Program-made: the position numbers and the translations under genes
Assembly (NCBI GenBank): GCA_949825025.1
Contig: OX463785.1
Coordinates: forward strand, 21,515,971 to 21,579,970
Direction of reading: 5' to 3'
DNA: 64,000 bases
Source of the DNA: Siphlonurus alternatus
Lineage: Eukaryota; Arthropoda; Insecta; Ephemeroptera; Siphlonuridae
Notes under the pieces: generated by a model
The model's input: only the letters and a program-made list of their open reading frames with translations
Databases searched by the model: none
Told to the model about the DNA's origin: nothing
Shown here: piece by piece, positions 13,792 through 26,748 of the stretch
Position numbering within the stretch: position 1 is the stretch's first letter
How the letters are laid out: each line of letters begins with the position of its first letter

Positions 13792-15363
13792 CTCATGTCT
13801 GGCAAACATTACAAATTAACAGGGCGTTTCCGTTATATATATACATGACAGACAGTGAACTTAAAATATTCGTCATAATTGTGTACCTTGAGTAAAATAA
13901 AAACACACGAGCAATTTTATATATATTATACTTTTAATATAATTTCTTTTATACAGTATAGTGCAAATATATTATACTCACATTATATTTTAATGCAAGT
14001 TTTACTGGACAATTGTTATGTACATTACTGTACATCAAGTTGTCAGTATGTCATTTATGTATTTGTTAAATTATTCTTACATATAAAGATCATTTTTCTC
14101 GTTCAAAGATAAAATATGTAACTTTAAGTCATACAAATATTATACATGTTTGGAGGTGGGAAAAGTTGGTATCAAATTTTTCTTACTGTCACTCGTAATG
14201 TTATTTTAGGTAGGCGTTACTTCACACTTCTGTTTTGAAATATTTAAACTTTTATATCGTTATAATATGAACTTGACATATGACCCAAATGTTTGTAAAT
14301 TAATGATAATTATAATAAATTATGAAGTTATAAAATTACATTCAAATTATATATTAAGTAAACAGCATAATATGCTATAATAATATTATGCTGTTTTTTT
14401 TTAATATTGGATTTTTCTTTAATCCTGTTAATAAGTATACTGGCTACTATATTATATTAATTGCATTGCGTTACTTTGAATTTTGAGTGTCCCATACAAC
14501 CTGAAATTAAGTGAATTATTTCATTAATATTTTCCTTAATTTATCTATTTTAATTTAAATTACATTTTATTGACCTGTTGGGATCCATAAAACTTTGAAA
14601 CGTATAATTTGAAGATATTTATAACAATTCATTTAAAGGATATAATGTATCTTAAAACACCATCAACACTTTGTACATTTTAGACATGACACAATTATTT
14701 CAGTGGTTGTACTATGTAATTTATGCCTAACTTTGTACATACACCATGTTATGTTTACAATTTGCATTTCAAATTACTTCAAAAAGTTTACCAAGCTTTA
14801 TAACTGGCAGGCAGATTTGCGTGTTGTGAAATCCATAGACAAAAAGTTAGACTTCGACTTATCTCGGAATTAAATAGAACGGTTTCTGAAATATGGGTCA
14901 TAAAGAGTTAAAACAATTAAAATACAAAATGTTCAACTGATTATAAAATAAATTTATTGTTGCTCCAGACAGAATCTATCAATATATACGTAGTAATTAT
15001 TTTCTTACGATTAGTACTGTACACGTGTCTGATCGGTTCTACCTGAGATGTGTTTTAGAGACATGATGGTTGAACAGATTTGTGTAAAATAAAAATATTT
15101 TATTTTTTATTTTCAAATGATAATTTAATATTAAAATGTATTTTAAAAATGTATTAAAAGTAATTAACAATTAAAATATTTTCATATAAATTACTGAAAA
15201 CAAAAATAAAATTAAAAATAATTGTTTTTAAATAATATAATATATTAATATTGTACCATAAACTCGTACATACGAAATGTAAAACATCAACAACAAATTT
15301 ATTTTAATGCATCAGGAAATTTAATATAAAATCAATAAAATGAAATAAAATAAATAAGAGAAT

Positions 15364-15397
<34 letters not shown>

Positions 15398-16144
15398 TGC
15401 TGCAAACAATTCAAACGTTTATTTTAATATTTCGCAGCCACAATATACATTGATTCAATCTAATTACTTGAAGTAACGCGATTACTGTGTTCTCAATACT
15501 CACAATGCAGCGAATCTGATCATGTTATAAAATAATTGGATTCGTTGTGAACTTAAATTGGATAATTTGATTCCGGACTACATTTATTGAAATTAAGGCT
15601 GATGAGTTTCAATTACACATTGCATCAAAATCAATATCTCAATTAATAATTCATGTAACTTTTATCTATTAAATTATTCTGTTTTTCATGAATAATTATG
15701 TTTAATTAATATACAGTTTATAAAGTTATATGTATAATAAATTTATATATTGTACCACAATTATATAACTATGTAATTATTTCTACAGTATAATAATATA
15801 CAATCATGTTTTCCTTGTTAATGATCATACATATGGCACTCCCGCCTAGAAAATAGTACGACAATGTATAAGTTTGTAGTATATGTACAAAAATTTCATC
15901 ACAATTATAATTAGTCATATTGATATCAATGTCAATGGTGGTACAAAATTTGGTGCTGAAAATTTCTTTCTATTTTAATAAAAATCTACAATGATTTAAA
16001 AAAATATTGAATTATATATATTAATGCAAATTGTATACAATGTTCAACAACCTACTATATCATTATAATTTATTGATATTTGAGTTAGTTACAGGTCCCA
16101 ACGTATTGCTTGTCTCGAACATAAGTTAACAATTAAACTATCCT
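13788..16144. other. Gene-free AT-rich stretch
   Basis: No gene. A short perfect inverted repeat aacagcataatat/atattatgctgtt lies at about 14362-14395, and the poly(A) run at 15366. Confidence 0.65.
15366..15394. repeat. Poly(A) tract, 29 A
   Basis: A pure run of 29 A. It could be the tail of a decayed + strand retroposon, but I could not define a body upstream. Confidence 0.9.
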
Positions 16145-16276
16145 TGAACCTGCCGAGACTTCTTCTCGGGATGTAAGGTGAAGGTAATGGGATAAAGTCT
16201 TCCTTGCGGAAAGACGATTGTGAAGGTGACAAACGGCTTTCGCCGTAATGGCTACTCTCCAGTCCGTCACCGAGAG
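16145..16276 (+). ncRNA. Run of stable hairpins, possible structured RNA
   Basis: Four successive stems can be read by eye: CCGAGA/TCTCGG (16153-16169), GTCTTCC/GGAAAGAC with a bulge (16197-16214), ACGGC-tttc-GCCGT (16233-16246), and GGTGAC/GTCACC (16225-16230 with 16266-16271), which encloses the third. Such density of GC-rich stems in AT-rich DNA is unlikely by chance. I cannot match it to a known snRNA, SRP RNA or ribozyme. It lies just upstream of the tRNA-type SINE and could be part of a longer retroelement, for example a structured 5' region. Confidence 0.35.
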
Positions 16277-16399
16277 GGCAAGATTATGGAATTGTTCAAC
16301 TGTCTGGAAATATTGGTTTTTGATGGAAATGATAGACTTAAAAGGAGGTTATTAATTTGGAGGAAGACAAGAAATTTTTCAAGAGCGGCATATAAAATA

Positions 16400-16690
16400 T
16401 AACGTAACATCTAGGTTCCAGACGCCTATAATTATATCTCTGATTCGTAATCAGATGGTTCAATGCCAGTCACCGCCAAACTTTTCACAAGTGGCCTTTT
16501 CTAAAGAACTCCCACTCGTACTGTACATCCGGGAGGTGATTGATGGCATCCTCCATCAATTTCTGACCATCCTGACTGAGGTTTCCATGGTTTCCTCAGT
16601 CACAACCAGGTGAATGCTGGGATGGATTGGTGGATTGCATTAGCCATGGCCGCCCCAGTATGGAAGGGATTCAGAAAAGTTAAGTCCACG
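16400..16690 (+). mobile_element. SINE with tRNA-derived head and the shared central domain
   Basis: The head has a perfect five-pair anticodon arm (tctga, loop ttcgtaa, tcaga at 16439-16455; anticodon CGT, Thr-like) and a B-box match ggttcaatgcc at 16457-16467; the acceptor and D arms are too decayed for a gene. About 110 bp later comes catcctgactgaggtttcca with tggtttcctcagtcac and gaatgctggga, then ccatggccgcccc. That middle part is the same as in the 5S-headed SINEs, but here in + orientation. Confidence 0.75.
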
Positions 16691-16745
16691 AAACGCCGGG
16701 AGGTTAAATTCAGTCATTTAACTGTGGCCAGTACATACCAACAGG

Positions 16746-17538
16746 ATTCATTTGAAGCAAAAAAATAATTATATCATTATAATTACGACGACATTAACAG
16801 CTGACAAGGGGGGCGTGGCATTTTATGTTAGCGCAGGCTCGATGACGTCATCCCTCAATATTGATTTTCTCTCGCGACTCACGGGGAAAACCGTCTTGGC
16901 TACCCTCAGAATATCGAACACATAAGGTCCAATTTACCATGCTTTAATAAAAGATAGTAGACTTTATTGACGTTTGTCATTTTTAGAGGGGTCACGACCC
17001 TCCGAATTTGAAACGATAAAAAAAATAATTTTATCTTTCCTTTTTTGTATTGCGCAACAGTGCGGATATCTTCTTTTTATTTCTTTATTATCTTGAGATG
17101 TTTTTATATGCTTTTAACATTGATCTTGTAAAAAAAAAAAATATAGATAACACTTCAAGTTGGAGTTATTTTTTTATCTGAACAATAATTTACACAAGTA
17201 ATAAATTTTATATACCACACCCACATCTCGATGAAAATCAAGTAGCTACACTATAGAAATGATAGATTGATCAGAGTGAAACTCATGCTAAACTATAATC
17301 TTATTTAAAAGAAGGAAACGTGGAAATCTTATTCACGATGGACGATAATTAGAACCTATAAAGCAATATCATAAATTTAATAACTCTATGCCGAATGCAC
17401 CGTGAATTTTAATGTAAATAAATATGATATATTTAATATTTGTAATATTTTAGGTATATAGTTTTCCAAAAATTAACAAAACTCCCTTCATCACAATTAT
17501 TTATCAACAAAAAATTTTAATTGTAAAAATGCTATAAA
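16746..17538. other. Gene-free stretch
   Basis: A GC-richer patch (16800-16930) includes TGACGTCA at 16843. Otherwise AT-rich with nothing recognisable. Confidence 0.6.
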
Positions 17539-17591
17539 GCAAAGAGGTCAATATTTATCTTTTAATGATAGTATATTGACCCTTAATGTAC
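17539..17591 (+). repeat. Dispersed 53-bp repeat, direct copy
   Basis: gcaaagaggtcaatatttat through ccttaatgtac matches in inverse orientation the segment at 20100-20155. The unit is itself partly palindromic (ggtcaata and tattgacc). Confidence 0.65.
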
Positions 17592-17705
17592 GCATTTTCC
17601 CTTTGAATTTTTGTCGCATACAGTCGGAAGTTAAATGAACTTTATGATATATTGTCTCATGGCAATTACTGAATTAATAAAGAATTTTGAATTTTTTGTC
17701 ATTTT

Positions 17706-17905
17706 TACACCTCGGAACAGCAAAAACGGTACCCTTACTCTATTTTTTTTGTGTCAGTACGCAGTCTATATGAAAACATGATGAAAATTATTGGGGTTTC
17801 TCCAAGATTTTCCACACACAAAATACAGATCTGTATATTTTTGTGTTTTGAAGCTGCAGCATCAGCAAATCAAGACAGGGATAACGCATGCTGTTCCGAG
17901 GTGTA
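17706..17905. mobile_element. Family D MITE, intact ends
   Basis: 200 bp with perfect or near-perfect ends: tacacctcggaacagca at the left and tgctgttccgaggtgta at the right, with TA as the outer dinucleotide on both sides. The interior contains the theme ctgcagcatcagcaaat shared with 41168-41377. The open frame that crosses it is not a gene. Confidence 0.85.
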
Positions 17906-18241
17906 CAATATAAAAAGAAATAATATGACTGATGTAATTGTGCATTTGGTGCTTAATTTATTAATGACATTGCTGTAATTATAATAATTACCGTTCATCT
18001 TGGTTTCCACGTTTCCTTATTTCAATTAGTATATTTATTTATTATTTCACCACAGATTACATAAGCAATAATTACAGAGTAATAACACTGGGTGGGGATA
18101 GCAACAAAGCACCAAAGGCACTATATCACAGAAGTGGCTACTATCCTTATAACTTTAAAATATACATACACTACAGACATAATCCTGCGTTAAAAAAAAA
18201 ATAAAATAAAAAATAAAAAACAGTTGAACTAACTGTTTGAC

Positions 18242-18271
18242 CTCCCTGAAGTTCTTATTTTTATTATATTT
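18242..18271 (+). repeat. Direct repeat, left copy
   Basis: ctccctgaagttcttattt followed by ttattatatt recurs at 18887-18916 in the same orientation. The 30-bp match is exact or nearly so. Confidence 0.6.
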
Positions 18272-18886
18272 GAGTATATTCTAAGATAGTTTGTTCATAC
18301 CCACCTACACGTGATGATGCGCCATGTTAGAGTGAAGGTTGTAAAACATCTAAATTTTGCTCAATTTGTTTTTCTTGGCTAAGATGTCAGCCACATTTTC
18401 CTAACACTCTGATGCATATTAACACATCAGGTAACGGGAAGTCTAATTTTAGAACAAATCGATACATGAAAGTTTAGAACTTTTTGTGGGAAGTAAATTT
18501 AGATTTTTAAATCTGTAATACACAATGCTGTATCTCAAGTTAATCAAACTTCAGTTTTTCTTCATCTATATTTGAGAACGAATTTCTTACATCTATACAC
18601 TAAATCAAGTCAAAGAAGATGAGATTAAGATATGTTGAGAGTAAAATATTAAACATTAAATATCTATTAAATCATTAATTTTTTGCCAGAATAAACTTAG
18701 GATATGTTTTGGAGCTGAAAATAATGTCTGTGAAGATTACAATATAGGCTTGGACGTGGTAAGGATGAGTTGAAGATCATACAGGTTTATACTATATGAA
18801 TTCCTATTGTATACAAGTACAGCATGTATATATGTATATATGTAATACATACATATATGTAATATATGTATGTTATGTTGATTTGA

Positions 18887-18916
18887 ACTCCCTGAAGTTC
18901 TTATTTTTATTATATT
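18887..18916 (+). repeat. Direct repeat, right copy
   Basis: Second copy of the 18242 repeat, about 645 bp downstream. Similarity weakens soon after, so long terminal repeats are unlikely. Confidence 0.6.
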
Positions 18917-20099
18917 GCAGTATATTTGAGTAACATTTTAAAATGTTGTGCATGTAGGTTCTATATTATGTAAGATACAATTTTCTTAATGTAACCCAAG
19001 TTTGAATGAAAGCCAAATTTATAACATTTTATTTTTATAATGCAGGTAAAAAAAAAGTTAATTTATATTTTTTGTTCAATTTCTGAATCGGTCACAAAGC
19101 AAAAAATGTTTTGATGGTGCCAGAAAAAATAATTCACATTTTTTGTTGACATTAGCATCTTTAGTATCGTTTGCTTCCAGAATTTTAAATATAGATTTTG
19201 TCGTCTGTCTAACTTCCGTATCACGTTCTGACTGTCAAATTAAATTTCCAACTCAAAAGCGCAATAATTTGATTGTGAAGACAAAAATTCTTATATTAAG
19301 GTCTTGAATTCGTACGCTAAATATGCATTGAAAATCGTGTTTTAAATACTTTTACGCAGTTGAAAAGGAAAATTCCATCTAACTACATAGATATTATACT
19401 TTAATAACATTAAAATATTGTTTTGGCAACTGCACAAAAGTGTTCAAGTTATTATCTCTTTGGCACGGTTATTTTTAATGCAAATTTTACATTATCTTAT
19501 AAATTATAATATTAGAACAACGTACAGCTGGTCAGTTTGATACTTTTCCTACTTTAGATCTTTAATTGGCCCAGAAAATGTAAAATTTTGCAAAATTTTC
19601 TATACCTTAATATTACCTTTTCTGCGATTCTTGAAATATAGCTTTGGATTATTATTTTTTTTTATATCAAAATACAATCTTTTGAATATCTAAAGTGTCA
19701 TTATTATATTGTTAACATCAAGTTTAAATATTATCAGCCTTCATACTTCTAATGAATAAATTTTTATCAACAATTACTTAATTTTTCAACCCTCATGTTT
19801 CTGTTTCTTTTTTTATTATTAATTACATAAAAAAAACATTAAATCAGAAACCTTACATAAATATAAAATTTTATTCCTTATAACTAAATATAATTTTAAT
19901 AATTTTTCTTTAAAGTAGGCCACCCTTTGTGCTTGCTAATGTTGTTATTAAATTAAGCGAAGGAAATTGCGAGGTAAATTTTCCACCACAGTTTCTTTGC
20001 AGCAGCAAAATGTCATTAATTTTCTCTGACGTCGCGAACTTAAGCATGACATTAGATTATTGTTGCGTAACTTCCGTCTCCATGCAACAAAAAATCAAA

Positions 20100-20155
20100 G
20101 TACATTAAGGGTCAATATATTATCAGTAGAAGATAAATATTGACCTCTATGCAAA
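20100..20155 (-). repeat. Dispersed 53-bp repeat, inverse copy
   Basis: gtacattaagggtcaatata through ttgacctctatgcaaa is the inverse of 17539-17591 with few changes. Confidence 0.65.
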
Positions 20156-22471
20156 CTTTGCTTAACTTGTATGGAACAGTATGGAGATATTACATAATTA
20201 TTAACGATAACTTTTTTATTTTTTTCATTACAAGTAATCTTAATGACAGGAAAGTTTGGCAATTTTTATTCAGTGCTTATATTTCATTTCAGATATTAAT
20301 TGTATAAAACATAGTAAAAAATATTAATAGAATAACATATATTATATATAAAAATAAAATAGAAACAAAATTACGTAAAACCTTGGGAATTTGAAGTGTG
20401 CATGTGAAACGTAATATATTTTAATTTTAATAGTTAATATAAAGAAGTTATTATTATAAAGTATGTATTTTATTATAAATAACGTTTAATTGGAATAGTT
20501 GAAAAATATGATTTGTAATATATTTTTACAAATTATAAAACATGATTCATAAAATGAAATTTTACGGAAACTTGGAAGATAAAAACACTAAATTTTATTA
20601 CAAACTTTGAAATGCAATAACATTCAATAGAAATGTCATATTTTCAATCATTGAACTCCAAGAAATCATTTTTTTCTTAATTTTAAATGGAAAAATGTAA
20701 CAAGTAGAAAACTACGAGCTTAAATTTCAGTATATATTATTTCAGCATGATTAATTAACAAGCACACATCGATTTGACTGGCGAACAATAATAATGATTA
20801 ATGGCGACGTTCCCACATGGCGTCTGTATGGACGGAAGTATTGATTTCATGACTAAGGCTTCAGTATTTAAAACCGGCAACTTTGCACTGTGGAGCATTG
20901 TAACCATACAAACTTTTTAGTAGCATGTGTTTTGCAATCTCTCAACATCTTGTTTTTGTGTTTTGTTAAATAAAATCTTATACTTGAGAATGAGGTAATG
21001 AAAACAGTGTAACTACATATTTTCTGCTATAAATGATAAGAGTTGCACTATAGGTATTTTCTTTTTTATGTACTCTGTAAATTGATTAATTACCAAAAAT
21101 GTTAGCTGTCTTATTTTATTCTCACAGGATATCGTGATGATAATTTTTATTGTTTTGTATCGAGTTTCCCAATATAATCAACAGACAACAAAGAACGCTA
21201 GTATTCATTAAGTAATGCCAACGAAAATGAAATTTTAACCGATTTTTTTTAAATGTTTTTTACTTTCTTCCTCGTTTCTGCTAAATCTTGCATATCTTTG
21301 ACATAACAGTAATAAACACCCATAAAGCCATGTAGTATTATCTGGTACTTCCTTTCCATACATCTCTATTAATTACCAGGTGCAAATGCTAGGAATTATT
21401 ACAGATTACAGTATATAACATGGCTGAAAATAGGAAAATCCCCAAAACGCTTCATTGTCGCATCTTTTAAGATGCTTATAAACGCTTGAATTGTAACAAT
21501 GGAATCTCAACACCAACACTACTATTATTTTAAATATTTATTCAAGCATGATGATGTCACAATGCTATCATGACTGTATTGTTTTGAAAGTGGACAGTAC
21601 TTTCTTATAGCTGTAGGGTGTAGACTGTCTGAATGTAATGTAATATTTATCTATTTTGTAACAATACACAGAGTTGTTTGTCAACAATGATTTATTTACA
21701 TTGTAACCGAGATATATCATTGCACCCTGTGGGGTTTTGCAACCTTTTCTATCAAAACAGAGCAAGCTACATATTGTATTGATTAGCATGACTATATATA
21801 TTCACCGTTGGTGCCTAAACTCAGAGTGGAGATGGAAATTTCATATCGGACTGATCGAGTGTATGATCAAAATTTTGTTTTATATTTATTATGTAATAAT
21901 AATATTTTCCAGAGACAATTAAGGGTCTCTGAATATTTTCAAGCTTAAAATTCAAAATATTGCCGCCAATTATTTTCAGTTTTGCTTCTTATCACTATTT
22001 TTCATTCATTCAATAATAAAAATCAAATTACATTTCTGATAATGTATTTTATAGAGAAAAAGAACTCACTATACATTTATACCAGAAATATTACTAGGAC
22101 AGTAAAGAATCTTTTATATATAGCATTGTTTAAAAACTCATCATTGATATTCAACAGAAATCACAATAATGGACTAAGTTTATGTACTTTGATCTTTTCT
22201 TGAAGAGATAAAACCTCCCCCAGTTATGCAGCAGTAATGTTAAAATCGATGTGTCCCAGTCAGCACTTTGGAGAGAAGAAAAGTTTTAAGAAAAAGAGTT
22301 AGAGGATTTTAGAAGTAATCTTAGAAGATTTATTTCTTTTAAAAAATAAGTCCAACATGTAATACCTTTTTTATAAAAAGATTAAAGTGTAACAGAAGAA
22401 GCTTACATAAATGTTAAATTTAATACTTAAAATTATAAAAAAATACTCTTGTTGTAAAAAATATAATAATT

Positions 22472-23021
22472 TACACTTTCGGACACCACGAACGTTACTC
22501 CTGCTCTGTTTGTGGACGTTATAACGCAATTTATAGAGGCGTGTGGTGAATCTTAATTATTTTGGTTTGGATAGACGGGATGCAATTGAGTATCGACCCC
22601 AAAATTTTAATTGCAAAAATGGCTGGAGGGTGCAATCTCTAATTTTTTTTTCAGATTTTTAGATCCCAGGAGATATTTCTAAAAAGTTTTTGCCAAGATA
22701 AGCTTTTAAGTATATAAGGGATCTTGGTTTTGATGAAGTCGTGTTTGAACCCACACCCATTTTATAAGGTCCTATTCTTTTATTGAGAGAGGTGTCCAAA
22801 GGTGTCACTTTCTCTGCAGTAATTTCAATAATTATTTTTTAAAAACAGTACCGGACTCTAAAAAACTGAAAAAATTAGAATAGCATCCTCTATTTCTACA
22901 TTAAATTTTTTTAGGTCGATGCTCCATTCTTATACTCACACCTAAAATTACAAAAGTGTATCTCTGTCTTTTAGCTCTAATAAGTCAAACACAGGTAAAT
23001 TTTGTGTTGCCCCGAGGTGTA
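22472..23021. mobile_element. Family D MITE carrying a nested insertion
   Basis: Outer ends tacactttcggacaccac and gccccgaggtgta match the ends of the intact family D copy at 17706-17905. The left part (atttatagaggcgtgtggtg) and the right part (aaaattacaaaagtgtatct, then aggtaaattt) align to the two halves of the copy at 41168-41377. Between them sits a family A element (22584-22928), so D was present first and A landed in it. Confidence 0.72.
22584..22928. mobile_element. Decayed family A MITE nested in family D
   Basis: The block order attgcaaaaatggctggagg, tttttttcagatttttaga, and on the far side ctctatttctacatta followed by aggtcgatgctccatt is the family A pattern with a decayed centre. 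It interrupts the family D element at 22472-23021. Confidence 0.72.
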
Positions 23022-26000
23022 TGTATATACAGTAATGGTGTACTTACAAAGCTCTTTAGGGCAGATTTTGTTTGAGTATACTAATTAATATCATGCATGG
23101 GTTACGCCATATGTATTAAGTATGGTGTTACGCATTAGGGGACTGAAAAATGTGCTAAATCGATTTAAAAAGAGCTTTTCTTAATACCCTTGCCACCAGT
23201 ACATATAAATTATTTATAATAAAATCTTGTCTTTTTAAATAGAATTGATAGTTATTTAAACAATGTATGTCTTCAACCTTTAGGAATACACGATTTTACT
23301 ATACTCCCTTTTTCTCATATAATTCCTACAATTTGTTAATTATAAGTTACGAAATCTCACAAAAAACAAAGTTAATTTACATTAGTGTTAAAACTTTAAA
23401 AGTATCAAGGGTGTAATATTTAAGTTCTTCGTACAATATTAACTTCTACGATTTTCTTAAATGCCTAAGATTAATGTTATTGTCTAAACTTAATGTTTCA
23501 ATTTCACTGAGTGTTTTTTAAACATTCTTAGACCAATGAAAAAATACGTTACAAAATTTCAACCAATGACATGACGTGTTTTAAAGAATACCTGACACTT
23601 TGATAAAGAGTCAGTCACAATATTTCATTAGAGTAGTTCATCTTCTAAGAGTTCCGCATTCCCCGCCGTACTTTCTTTGCTAAGGGTGGGTTTTTACCCG
23701 CGCCAAGGTAGGGGTGAATAAAAGAGGGTGGATGAGTCATGCCAGGAGGGTGTCTGGAGCCGTAAGAGAGAGAGAGAGAGAGAAGAGAGAGATGCACGCA
23801 ACCGAGGGTTGTTCAAAGCACGAAAACAATTCACTGTCAGATAAAAATCTGTGATAGGAATTCGAAATTGTTCTTTTCCTTTAGGGTGAGATATTTATAT
23901 ATTATTGTAATATATTATACAAAAATACTATTAATACTATTGAGATGTATTTCTCTTACAAAAATATATTGAATAATTAATGTTTTTACAATAGTATATT
24001 TAAGAGAGTTTGAAATTCAGTGCAAATGGTATTAGGCTTTAAGATATAGAATCATAAATAATAAGTGTATTAATTTATTAAAACGGTCAATAAGATTATT
24101 TTTAATATTATTTTTTTTAGTATAGGTTTTGATAGAAAATATGTATACAAAATTATAGCAATAAAATATTCTTGCTTGATGTTTATCTATATTTTTTAAA
24201 TCATTTTAAAATTACACAAACGTACTTCTTTTTTTAAAGTTGCTCAAGATTATACGTTACATACACTCAAACATTAAAATACATTAAGAATACCAACGTA
24301 TTGAGAGTGTATTATGTCTACTGATAAATTTTTACGAAATAATCTTATAAAAGTGACTTTTAATATTATATGCCATTGAGGTTTTGGAATTGCAGTTAAT
24401 CAAATAAAAAAAATTAGTGCAGTTTACATCTGAATTTTGCCGGAAATTACGTAAATTTTCTTTTTATTTGGAATGGGATAGCCGGCAATCGGAAGCGAGA
24501 AGAAAATGAGTTATTTCCGGAAATTTCCAGACGTAAACTTTGATTTAAAAGACTTCAGACAGTGTGAAATTTACTCATATCTTATTTGCTGCATGAGCTT
24601 CAAGAAATAAAGATATGCAATTTTAGAGAAGAATGCAAAAGTGCATTTGAATCATAAAAGCTGACGTTCACCCCGCCTCCAAAGAAGGCGTGGCAACTTC
24701 CACAGACAGATGAAATAATTAAGGTTTGTAGCTTTCCGAGGCTTCAATTACAAAGTAAACTGCATACAAGTTATTGTATACAGTCTGTGACTACGTTATT
24801 ATGCATGTTATGGTTTTGTTCCACTAACAAACGAGATAAAGATACCCCTTGCTACTAACAAGGGTCGGCCAAGAGGGCAAGGGTGAAGCATAAACACCGG
24901 AGGGGAGTGTAATTAGAATGTTTACTAAGGATATCTCTGCCACTTGAATTACTGCAGTTATAAACTTTATACTGCAAATGTTCTTACAAGTAATAATAAA
25001 TAAGTTGTTTAATTATTTTCGTTTTAAAATAATAAAATATTGGTTTTGTTTGTAATTCTTATTTTGATTAATAAAAACAACAATTGAATAAAAATTAATA
25101 AAACATTATTTTTATTTAACATAATTATGTAAATGTCTAATAATTTTGTATAGCAATAAGAATTTCAATAAAAATTTAATTAAGAACAAGGGAGTTCAAT
25201 GTGGATGTTATAAATCCTATAATTTTAATGAATGAATAGCACAATAATGTTTAAATTAACGCCAGTTGAAAAGAAATCACTGTAGGTAATATGAATGAGT
25301 GAAGGACGAATATCGACGAAGTTAAAAAGTGTCAAAAATTGACTAAAATTAAAATTAACCAAGAAGTCATTTTCTATAAAAATTAGCCTAAATGAACTTT
25401 TACTTATTTTTATGAAGTTTTTAAACATGCACAGTGCTTGTCCTTCCATAAATGGAATTTATGTTACTGAAAATTAAATTTTTATAATTTTAAACGTTAT
25501 TTACAACTGTTTACTTACAAGTTAAATATTATATAGGTAATAAATATATTAATTCAAGGGTTATAAAATACTGGTTTTATTTGTAATTTGTATTTACATA
25601 ACTACATATATAAGTTAATTGAATTAAAAATGTTTATAAATTTATTTTGATTTAACATTATATCATTTCAATATGTAAAAATAAAATAAATATTTAGCAA
25701 CAAAAATTTATAATAATAAAGTTCATCAAGCATTGTATAGTTAGTAGAAAATACAAATTAAATGGTCAACATCTTCCGAAATATTATCGAGAGTTAATAA
25801 TTTGCATAAAAATGAAACTAATTAATTAATGACATGCTTCATTTAGGAATATATTTTCTAACAAAAGCAGACTATCAATTACGTCCTTAATGATAGTTTT
25901 AAATGTATACTTACGAAATGCCAAATAAGCACTTTGTAGGTAATTAGTTTTTGTAATTATGAATAGCTGCAGTATGGCTTTATGAACACAGAGTATGTCC

Positions 26001-26274
26001 TCACATTGCATGCAGTCTGTAAACATCACATGAGTCATACATGAGATTAGATTTATGAGCTATGCATGGTTATGCTGTTGAGATGAAGTGTATCCCCCCC
26101 AACATAAATTCTCATATACTACCATATGTAATACATCTGCGGGTCTTACACTGCAACCCACGAATGTGTACAAACTCCCTTTAAAAAAAGATTGTTCTAT
26201 TTTGAATAGCATATATGTTACCATGTAACCATACATTTGAAGAAACATACTACTTACATGAATTTTTTTATTGC
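23022..26274. other. Gene-free stretch with one island
   Basis: The island 23640-23830 has cgcgccaaggtaggggtgaa, a TGAGTCA site (23732) and a short (GA)n at 23767-23790. A GC-richer patch (24660-24720) carries ccgcctccaaagaaggcg. The rest is AT-rich with no gene. Confidence 0.6.
24425..24545. repeat. Dispersed repeat, family J
   Basis: Matches the 7275-7500 copy: ctgaattttgccggaaatta, caatcggaagcgagaagaaa and ttatttccggaaatttccag. Confidence 0.6.
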
Positions 26275-26440
26275 AATTTTAAAAAGGATCTCAACTCAAT
26301 ATTTTTCAGATTATTTTTAACGCTCAAAATTGAGAGAAAAGACGCTGTGACGTCATAATCATGCAAATATTAAACAGATAGCATAGGGAAAGACGTTGTA
26401 AGACTACATCACATCGTTTTTCCCCTTGATTCTGAGGGTG
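26275..26440. mobile_element. Family C palindromic element
   Basis: Blocks gacgctgtgacgtcataatc and atgcaaat are followed by a partially inverse right side (ttgtaagactacatcac). It shares gctgtgacg and catagggaaa with the copy at 48660 and with a fragment at 47338-47380. Confidence 0.6.
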
Positions 26441-26748
26441 TTTCGATGTTTCCAAAATATCTGAAAATTAAATATAAGCGTAACTCGAGATCCTCTATTA
26501 TTGGAATTAAAATTTCTTACCGGTTGTCAATTTCCATTAAAATGATTGATATTACTTGTTACAAAGGATTGAATTTTCTTACTAAATTAAGGGTGGTAAC
26601 AAAAATGGGTGGTGGTTTATATGTTAGGACTCTTGAATAATATATTTTCATAATAATTATTATAAACTTTGCGTGTTGCAATCTAAAATGTCAACCATAA
26701 ATTGGTGCATTCGTGTCAACTTGTTCTATTTCATTATTATTATTATTA

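Larger units (their letters stand above)
18272..22471. other. Gene-free AT-rich stretch
   Basis: A palindromic TA-rich run (tatatatgtaatacatacat) lies at 18820-18876; a fragment of family F end sequence (cttggacgtggtaaggatga, gttgaaga) at 18750-18785. The island at 20770-20900 contains TATTTAAA and could be a promoter, but no gene follows. Confidence 0.6.

Noticed and set aside
16438..16480. tRNA-Thr(CGT) gene
   Set aside because: Only the anticodon arm and B box are intact; the D arm and acceptor stem do not pair. It is the head of a SINE.
18242..18916. LTR retrotransposon bounded by direct repeats
   Set aside because: The matching part is only about 30 bp, there are no TG...CA ends and no coding remains between.
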